The translations under genes were made by a program, and so were the position numbers. Below, one piece after another: positions 15,829-21,224 of a stretch of DNA of 21,224 nucleotides (position 1 is its first letter; every line of letters starts with the position of its first letter). The notes under the pieces are model-generated. The model saw only the letters and a program-made list of their open reading frames with translations. It was not told the DNA's origin and did no database searches. Source of the DNA: CAYRGQ01 sp964423925 (GTDB lineage Bacteria; Bacteroidota; Bacteroidia; Sphingobacteriales; Sphingobacteriaceae); contig CAYRGQ010000049.1 in assembly GCA_964423925.1 (NCBI GenBank), forward strand, positions 1 through 21,224. Reading direction: 5' to 3'.

Positions 15829-15961
15829 ACAAAAATGATAGCTTAATATTACATTCTTTTAAAATAAATTTAGTAATAGAACGCAATTATTTGATGATAA
15901 ACAGGTTATGACAACTAATTTTATCAATTTCCTAAATGCGTTTTAGATCCTTGGGTAGTGC

Positions 15962-15981
15962 TGGGCGATTTCCAACGCCCA
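15962..15981. repeat. inverted repeat in the divergent ROK/response-regulator gap
   Basis: TGGGCG (15962-15967) and CGCCCA (15976-15981) form a 6-bp GC stem around eight bases, in an otherwise AT-rich 293-base gap between divergent genes. There is no T-tract on either side, so it is not a terminator. It lies about 60 bases upstream of the response-regulator -7 box and could be a protein-binding site. Apart from the two -7 boxes nothing else was seen in this gap. Confidence 0.35.
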
Positions 15982-16043
15982 ACGCTTTATCGTAAGAATG
16001 AAAAAATTTTAGCCTGCTATATCCTATAAATCAAACCAAACAG

Positions 16044-16062
16044 TATATTTGTTACAAAGGAG
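16044..16062 (+). promoter_or_regulatory. -7 box and Shine-Dalgarno of the response regulator
   Basis: TATATTTG (16044-16051) matches TAnnTTTG. It is followed by AAGGAG (16057-16062), a strong Shine-Dalgarno sequence placed nine bases before the ATG at 16072. The predicted 5' leader is only about 15 bases. A clear Shine-Dalgarno site is unusual among the genes of this window. Confidence 0.5.
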
Positions 16063-16071
16063 AAACCAATT

Positions 16072-16701
16072 ATGATAGATGATCGTCACCCCACGGCTAT
16101 CGTCTTTGATGACCACAAGCTGTTTTCTGACTCATTTTCTGCGCTTATTGAACGACTGGGGATATTCCAATCAGTTCATACGTTCTGCGACAGTCGAGAG
16201 CTCACCCGCTTCTTGATCAATCACTCGCAGACACGCATTTACTTATTTTTAGACTTTTACTTGGAAAACCGGAATGCCCTGCCTTTGATTAACGAGGCGC
16301 GGCGCATCAGCGAAAACCTTAAGATCATCATGATGAGCAGCGTGACGAATCCTGGCACGATCTCTCACATCTTGAGCTATCGACCCAATGCGTTTATCAG
16401 CAAAACTTCAGGCCTGAGCACGGTATTGTCCTGCATCGGTGCCGTTTCAAAGGGCGAGACCGTTCTCTGCCCTGTTATATCTCAAATTGTCCATCAGCCC
16501 CACGACGAGGTTCCGTTCACGGCACGCGAAATGGACATGCTACTCTATTTCAGTCAAGGAAGTTCCATCCAAGAAACTGCTAAGAAAGCCCATCTGAGCA
16601 AACACACCGTGGTAGCGCATCGGCGACGAATGATGGAAAAGACCAACCGCAGATCGATAACCGAGCTTTTAGCTTACGCCCGAAGATTGAACCTCATCTG
16701 A
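16072..16701 (+). CDS. NarL/FixJ-type response regulator (REC-LuxR HTH)
   Basis: This 209-residue regulator has a receiver domain at about 8-125, with acidic residues Asp13 and Asp14, phospho-acceptor Asp61 (LFLDFYLE), a Ser at 89-90 and the conserved Lys111 (FISKTSG). A LuxR-type helix-turn-helix follows at about 148-205 (FTAREMDMLLYFSQG, LSKHTVVAHRRRMM). All receiver key residues are present. It lies 62 bases upstream of a HisKA_3 sensor kinase gene on the same strand, the usual partner for this regulator type. Its targets are unknown. Possible targets nearby are the divergent ROK-SusCD locus and the convergent aquaporin gene, but nothing in the sequence proves either. The start is fixed by a strong Shine-Dalgarno site. 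Confidence 0.92.
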   Translation: MIDDRHPTAIVFDDHKLFSDSFSALIERLGIFQSVHTFCDSRELTRFLINHSQTRIYLFLDFYLENRNALPLINEARRISENLKIIMMSSVTNPGTISHILSYRPNAFISKTSGLSTVLSCIGAVSKGETVLCPVISQIVHQPHDEVPFTAREMDMLLYFSQGSSIQETAKKAHLSKHTVVAHRRRMMEKTNRRSITELLAYARRLNLI

Positions 16702-16763
16702 GTTCCCAGAAAGGTGCCCTCCGCACCCCTTTTCCCCACGAAACATTGCTTAATTGACATGTC

Positions 16764-18679
16764 ATGGGCACGCTAATTACCTTCACGCACATTCTACTCT
16801 GCACGTTGTTGTTCTCATTATGGACTTCGCTTAACACGCAGACCGAGGAAGTACCTCCCATCGAGATACTGACAAACCAACTAGACTCGGGCAAACTGAC
16901 GAACGCCGAATACCTTTCCTTGGTAGACCGATGGATGGACCAAACGTTTGCTGCGGGCGAGCTATTCGACAAAAACACCTTAATAGACCTGCTGGAACCT
17001 TACCGCAAACTAGCATGGCAAGACCATGTACGCACGTTGCACCGGATTAACTACTACATCCACTTAAACAACAACGCAAACTATGCACTTCGCGAAGGTG
17101 AGAGTATCTACTTTTTAGAAAAGGCGGAGCAGCAAATTATGGAACTGCACGGCGAAAAAGCCCTGATGGTCGCAGGCCGTAAATGCAATAGCTTCGCAGC
17201 CAATCATAATTTCAAGCAAGTCATTGCCTCCTATGAGGCTGAAAAAGAATATATACAAACCTTTCCCCAGCGCTTGCGCGAAAAAAGTATCCACCTCAAT
17301 ATCGCCGCAGGATTCATCAATGTGCTGCATCCGACGGCTCATGCCTATGCTATGCTGCGCGACACGGCCAACCTCGAGGCGACTATCCAGCTAGCCGACG
17401 CCATCCACGATTCCTTCTCCGAACACATAAGCCCGGAAAACCACACGGGTTTCACCGTGAATTTCCATATGGAATCCATCAAGTTCTATAAATACTTCGT
17501 ACTACTGCGTAATCAGGCAGGATCTAAAAATGTCATCGAGCGGATGCGCAAAGCGCTCCATGCAGACACGATACGCTTTCCCGCACTCGTCGAAACGCTA
17601 CTTCCGACTTGGATCGACCGCGCCGTACAACACCACCTCGCGTTCCACAACCACGACAGCGCATCCTACTACCTTGGCTTACTCAAGGAAACCCGCTCTG
17701 CCGTCACACACCCGCGTCGATATACCGCTATGAAAGTGAGCTCCTTGCCAACCAAGGGCATCATGAGATGGCCTATCTACATGCTGCCAACCCCTTGTCA
17801 AAACTCGATTCTGCGCAATCCGTCCTTGTTAACGATATCGACGAATTACTGTACGCGCACACCGAAGCCGAGTTTGCACACAGCGCACTCTTAGCGGCCG
17901 AACACACCAAGCGTAGACAGTTATATTGGATCTTTGTGATATCCGTTCTCTCCTTGCTACTTATCGGCACGGTCTATTGGCTCATGCGTCGACAGCACCT
18001 AGCCGCGCGCGCGCAGATTGAGAAATTAAACAGCATGGCCGAATTCCAGATTACCGCTATGGAAGAGATCCGCGCGGAAGCCATTCGCGAAGAGCAAAAA
18101 CGCCTCGGACGCGACTTGCACGATGGACTATCCGCCACGCTTGCTGGACTGAAACATCAGCTAGAGCTGCTCATCCTCGATAACAAGGGTACCGAAATCG
18201 CCGCCAAACTCGCGGACGTACAGGACAACATCCACCTTGCGTATAATACCTCGCGCGAAAAAAGCCATGAATGGTTTGACCTGCCGGACGACATGGAGGA
18301 AACCGGATTCAGTGAACGGGTCCGTGCCCTACTAGACAGCGCCTTACCGGACGGACATTTCGACAAAGAGGTACTGATCGACAACCAAGCCCTTAAAAAT
18401 GTGACCATCGAAGTGCGCATCGAACTGCTACGCGTGGTACACGAGGCGATCACGAATATCATTAAGCATGCTAACGCCAGATGGATTTCAATCTTACTGT
18501 ATCAGGAAGATCATATGCTCAAACTCACCATCGAGGACGATGGACGGGGAATCACGGCTGGCCACAAACGGGGTATGGGCATCCAGTCTATGCATGATCG
18601 CGTTAAGTGCTTTGGAGGCTCGCTGACGGTACGACCACGCGAAAAAGGGACAGAGGTTGCCGCCTCCATCCCATTATAG
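16764..18679 (+). pseudogene. HisKA_3 sensor histidine kinase, frameshifted
   Basis: Two overlapping frames make up one NarX/DegS-like sensor kinase. The first (from 16764) has an N-terminal signal or anchor segment and an alpha-helical, TPR-like sensor region. Near 17700-17720 the sense passes to the -1 frame (after KETRSAVTHP, on to YRYESELLANQG). The second frame holds a membrane helix (about 17918-17986, WIFVISVLSLLLIGTVYWLM), the HisKA_3 box with phospho-acceptor His in LGRDLHDG (codon 18119-18121), and an ATPase domain with HEAITNIIKHA, EDDGRGI and GMGIQSMHDR to the stop at 18679. Restoring one missing base gives 638 residues with every domain present. No slippery heptamer is visible, so either a sequence error or an inactivating deletion is likely. 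It is paired with the response regulator 62 bases upstream. Confidence 0.85.
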
Positions 18680-18702
18680 AAAAGCGGCGCCGACCATCCA
18701 AC

Positions 18703-19411
18703 TTATTTTTCCAATACCCGCCAAACCAAGGCGGCGGCTACTGCACCTACCAGGGGGGCGACGATAAATAACCACAACTGGTTTAGCGCCATGCCTCCCG
18801 CGAATATCGCCGGCCCAAAACTGCGGGCGGGATTGACCGACGTACCCGTGATGGGAATAGCGACAAGGTGCACCAGTATCAATGCGCATCCAATCGTCAG
18901 TCCTGCCATGGTACCATTGCCCCATTTCGAGGTGGCTCCAAAGATCACGAACAAAAACAAAAAGGTCAGCACGGCCTCCGCCAAAAACGCCGCTTGGGGG
19001 CCGTATGCGTTCTGGTAGCCCTCGCCCCAGTCGTTGGCGCCGTACGCCCACTCCCCTGCTGTAAAGCCGGAAAGCTGTCCGTTCAGCAGTTGCTGCAACA
19101 CGAGTGCGGCCAGCGAGGCCCCAATAAACTGGGCGAAGACGTATGCCAATGCATCCCTGGCAGACAGCTTGCCATTTACAAGCATGGCGATCGTAATCGC
19201 CGGATTGATATGACAACCGCTAATCCCCCCGATGGCGTAGGCGAATACCACGACCGATAAGCCAAACGCAAGCGAAATGCCCAGCAGGCCGAGGCCCGAG
19301 AGACCCGCCAAGGTGTCCGCCAGCCACGACGGCGGCACCACATCCGAAGAGTACGAGTCCAAACGTACCCACAAGCTCGGCTACAAACTTTGTTGAAGTT
19401 TTGATTTCCAT
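18703..19411 (-). pseudogene. aqpZ: aquaporin Z-type water channel, frameshifted
   Basis: This is an MIP-family water channel of the inner membrane. The N-terminus (from 19411, MEIKTSTKFVAELVGTF, LFGCGAAVVA) lies in one frame. The rest, from about 19345 on (WLADTLAGLSGLG), lies in the +1 frame and has both NPA boxes (GCHINPAI and TSVNPARSFGPAIF). Phe in SLAFGLSV, His in LVHLVAIP, and Thr and Arg at the second NPA box match the AqpZ selectivity filter, so water rather than glycerol is expected. Removing one base near 19318-19345 gives a normal 235-residue protein. The later frame alone has a 223-residue reading with an unnatural N-terminus lacking half of helix 1. Its end is 23 bases from the opposing kinase gene, with only a short CGGCGCCG palindrome between them. 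Confidence 0.85.
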
Positions 19412-19474
19412 AACTGCTTATTTAGTCAAGTCCCGTAAAAAGCCAAGCACCGAAGCGCCGTGGTCTTTACTTCA

Positions 19475-19482
19475 CAAACATA
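19475..19482 (-). promoter_or_regulatory. -7 box upstream of aqpZ
   Basis: TATGTTTG on the minus strand matches TAnnTTTG, 64 bases before the aqpZ ATG, predicting a leader of nearly 60 bases. A -33 TTG is not evident. Together with the hairpin at 19567-19589, it suggests that aqpZ is transcribed separately from der. Confidence 0.4.
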
Positions 19483-19566
19483 ATGGATTCGTTACGGGCT
19501 GTAAATAGCATAAAAATGTGATATTGAACGAAATACCATCCTCGAGGAACCCAGCCAAAATGGCCA

Positions 19567-19589
19567 CAGCCCAGGCAAAGCCCGGGCTG
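19567..19589 (-). terminator. GC-rich hairpin downstream of der
   Basis: CAGCCCAGGC (19567-19576) pairs with GCCCGGGCTG (19580-19589) with one A-C mismatch around an AAA loop. It lies 36 bases past the der stop on the minus strand. The bases after it (TGGCCATTTTGG) form a poor T-tract, so termination here would be weak or assisted. Confidence 0.4.
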
Positions 19590-19624
19590 CAACTATACGG
19601 TTACGCGCCTCTTGGACGCGCCTC

Positions 19625-20926
19625 CTATTTCTGCCTGAAATATACTTGGATGGGAACGCCGCGGAAATCAAAATTCTCCCGCAACTTATTTTCAATAAAC
19701 CGCTTATACGGCTCCTTGATATACTGGGGCAAATTGCAGAAGAATGCAAACATGGGCACCTTGCCGGGAAGCTGAGTGGCATATTTAATCTTGATGTGCT
19801 TGCCCTTAGTGGCCGGCGGCGGGTAGTGCTCAATAATGGGCAACATGACGTCATTCAGCTTCGACGTAGAAATCCGCTTCATCTTATTTTCGTAGACGGC
19901 AGCGGCGGCTTCGATAGCCTTAAAAATACGTTGTTTCTCGGTTACGGAGGTGAAAACAATCGGGACATCGGTAAATGGAGCAATCTTGTCGCGGATCATG
20001 TCTTCGAACACGCCCGTCGTTTTGTGGTTCTTTTCGATGAGATCCCATTTGTTGACCAAGATGACCACGCCCTTGCGGTTTTTCTCTGCCAAATGAAATA
20101 TGTTGATATCCTGCGCTTCGATCCCTTCCGTGGCATCCAGCATTAACACGACGACATCCGCCTCTTCCAGGGCCTTGATCGTCCGCATGACCGAATAAAA
20201 CTCAATGTTCTCCTTCACTTTGGCCTTGCGCCGCAGTCCAGCAGTATCGATGAGCATGAAATCATGACCGAACAGGTTATACCGAATGCGGATGGAATCG
20301 CGGGTGGTACCTGCTATGGGCGTCACGATGTTGCGCTCCTTGCCTACCAAGGCGTTAATCAGAGATGATTTTCCCACGTTGGGCCGTCCTACAATCGCAT
20401 ACTTGGGCAACTCCTCATCGGGCTCGCCCTCATCTTCGAAATGCTTGACGACTTCGTCGAGCAACTCACCGGTACCGGACCCGGTCATCGACGATACAGG
20501 GAAGACCTCACCGAGCCCAAAGCTGTAAAATAGGCTAGCTTCCTGCTGGAGTAGGCCGTGATCTACCTTGTTCGCCACCACGAAGACGGGTTTACTGCTT
20601 CGCCGAAGGATGCTGGCAATTGCGTCGTCCAGGTCGGTAATCCCCGTCGTCACATCCACCATAAACAGGATGGCGGTCGCCTCCTCAATGGCGATAAGTA
20701 CCTGCTCGCGAATAGCCGCTTCGAAAACATCTTCGGACCCCTGCACGTAGCCCCCCGTGTCGATTACCGTGAAGGTCTTGCCGGTCCAATCGCCCTTGCC
20801 ATAATGGCGATCGCGCGTCACGCCGCTATAGTCGTCAACGATCGCCTGGCGGCTTTCCGTCAGTCGATTATAAAGGGTAGACTTGCCAACGTTCGGCCGT
20901 CCAACGATTGCGATAATATTTGCCAT
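19625..20926 (-). CDS. der: ribosome biogenesis GTPase Der (EngA)
   Basis: This 433-residue protein is Der, an essential GTPase with two tandem G domains that acts in 50S ribosomal subunit maturation. The first G domain has GRPNVGKS at 9-16, DTGG at 56-59 and NKVD at 119-122. The second has GRPNVGKS at 180-187, DTAG at 227-230 and NKWD at 292-295. A C-terminal KH-like domain follows from about 350, with IKIKYATQLPGKVPMFAFFC and the usual ending VPIQVYFR. Length and motif order match the family, with no missing element. It is flanked by hairpins on both sides and seems to be transcribed alone. Its leader contains a -7 box and a GC-rich stem. It lies next to rpsJ, another translation gene. Confidence 0.98.
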   Translation of the reverse strand: MANIIAIVGRPNVGKSTLYNRLTESRQAIVDDYSGVTRDRHYGKGDWTGKTFTVIDTGGYVQGSEDVFEAAIREQVLIAIEEATAILFMVDVTTGITDLDDAIASILRRSSKPVFVVANKVDHGLLQQEASLFYSFGLGEVFPVSSMTGSGTGELLDEVVKHFEDEGEPDEELPKYAIVGRPNVGKSSLINALVGKERNIVTPIAGTTRDSIRIRYNLFGHDFMLIDTAGLRRKAKVKENIEFYSVMRTIKALEEADVVVLMLDATEGIEAQDINIFHLAEKNRKGVVILVNKWDLIEKNHKTTGVFEDMIRDKIAPFTDVPIVFTSVTEKQRIFKAIEAAAAVYENKMKRISTSKLNDVMLPIIEHYPPPATKGKHIKIKYATQLPGKVPMFAFFCNLPQYIKEPYKRFIENKLRENFDFRGVPIQVYFRQK

Positions 20927-20952
20927 AGCTTGTGGAGTCTTGCTGGCATAGG

Positions 20953-20974
20953 CGGGCGCGTAACATGGCGCCCG
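20953..20974 (-). promoter_or_regulatory. stem-loop in the der leader
   Basis: CGGGCGC (20953-20959) and GCGCCCG (20968-20974) form a perfect 7-bp GC stem around eight bases, 27 bases before the der ATG and downstream of the -7 box. It would be in the mRNA 5' leader. No T-tract follows. A role in leader stability or translation control is possible but unproven. Confidence 0.35.
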
Positions 20975-20991
20975 ATCCAGCCGTATTAGGA

Positions 20992-20999
20992 CAAAGGTA
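20992..20999 (-). promoter_or_regulatory. -7 box upstream of der
   Basis: TACCTTTG on the minus strand matches TAnnTTTG, 66 bases before the der ATG. It lies between the rpsJ terminator and der, as expected if der has its own promoter. No -33 TTG was found. Confidence 0.45.
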
Positions 21000-21093
21000 C
21001 GGATAAGGAACGGAATTGGTGGAAAAAACGGGATTTTAGCCCAACTCCAGCCTACTGGCTCCCACGCAACTAATTGTGCGTCCTTATCTCTCA

Positions 21094-21128
21094 GAAAAAA
21101 AGCCGCTTCCGGAAAGGAAACGGCTTTT
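21094..21128 (-). terminator. Rho-independent terminator after rpsJ
   Basis: AAAAGCCG (21098-21105) pairs with CGGCTTTT (21121-21128), and TTCC (21107-21110) pairs with GGAA (21116-21119) with one mismatch between the two parts. On the minus strand the stem is followed by TTTTTTT. It lies 26 bases past the rpsJ stop. Confidence 0.85.
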
Positions 21129-21153
21129 CTGTCAGTTTAGAAATCCAGTTGTA

Positions 21154-21224
21154 TCACACCTTGATTTCTACCTCGACGCCGCTAGGCAATTCGAGTTTCA
21201 TCAAGGCGTCTACCGTTTTCGAGT
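21154..21224 (-). CDS. rpsJ: 30S ribosomal protein S10, C-terminal part (runs off the window)
   Basis: The last 23 codons before the TGA at 21154-21156 read SKTVDALMKLELPSGVEVEI followed by KV, the well-conserved C-terminus of ribosomal protein S10. S10 is part of the 30S head and, as NusE, of transcription antitermination complexes. The gene continues beyond the window edge, so the start is not seen. A strong terminator follows directly, and the next gene is der, so rplC does not follow here as it does in the textbook S10 operon order. Confidence 0.93.
   Translation of the reverse strand, partial: SKTVDALMKLELPSGVEVEIKV

Noticed and set aside
17690..17735. Programmed -1 ribosomal frameshift in the sensor kinase
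   Set aside because: No X-XXY-YYZ slippery heptamer and no evident downstream structure; the sensor kinase family is not known to use recoding.
17609..18679. Independent 356-residue kinase starting at 17609
   Set aside because: The first ~38 residues are out-of-frame translation of the sensor region; the real protein-like sequence begins only after the frameshift.
1..21224. CRISPR array, insertion sequence, prophage or defence system
   Set aside because: No regularly spaced repeats, transposase, integrase, terminal inverted repeats or known defence domains were seen on either strand.

Overview
The window reads as chromosome of a Bacteroidota bacterium, most likely a Sphingobacteriales/Sphingobacteriaceae member. 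Seen directly: a SusC/SusD outer-membrane pair, several lipoprotein or Sec signals, and TAnnTTTG promoter -7 boxes in front of most transcription units (the TonB receptor also has a TTTG -33 box at the right distance), with few obvious Shine-Dalgarno sites. The family-level placement is inference.

Layout. Positions 85-2145 (minus): TonB-dependent receptor with its own promoter. 2175-2700: no intact gene, but a possible coding remnant with an in-frame stop and a 19-bp tandem repeat with a hairpin. 2710-3459 (plus): CutC-family protein. 3516-3797 (minus): tRNA-Cys(GCA) followed by a 60-residue basic protein; a terminator for this unit lies inside the 3' end of cutC. 3920-15778 (minus): the main accessory locus, in transcription order ROK-family regulator, SusC, SusD, large secreted alpha/beta-hydrolase of prolyl-oligopeptidase type, M81-family (MlrC-like) metallopeptidase lipoprotein, and GH18 lipoprotein. 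A terminator after susD and a -7 box before the hydrolase suggest two transcriptional blocks. 16072-18679 (plus): LuxR/NarL-type response regulator and its TPR-like/HisKA_3 sensor kinase, which carries a one-base frameshift. 18703-19411 (minus): AqpZ-type aquaporin, also with a one-base frameshift. 19625-20926 (minus): GTPase Der. 21154-21224 (minus): the end of rpsJ (ribosomal protein S10) followed by a strong terminator.

Working together. The ROK-SusCD-hydrolase-M81-GH18 set looks like an uptake and degradation locus. GH18 plus a ROK regulator point to a GlcNAc-containing glycan, while the two predicted peptidase-type enzymes point to a peptide part, so a glycopeptide or glycoprotein-like substrate is a reasonable hypothesis, not a demonstrated one. 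The single-base frameshifts in two neighbouring genes on opposite strands may be local sequence errors or real gene decay. No CRISPR array, insertion sequence, prophage or defence system was seen.
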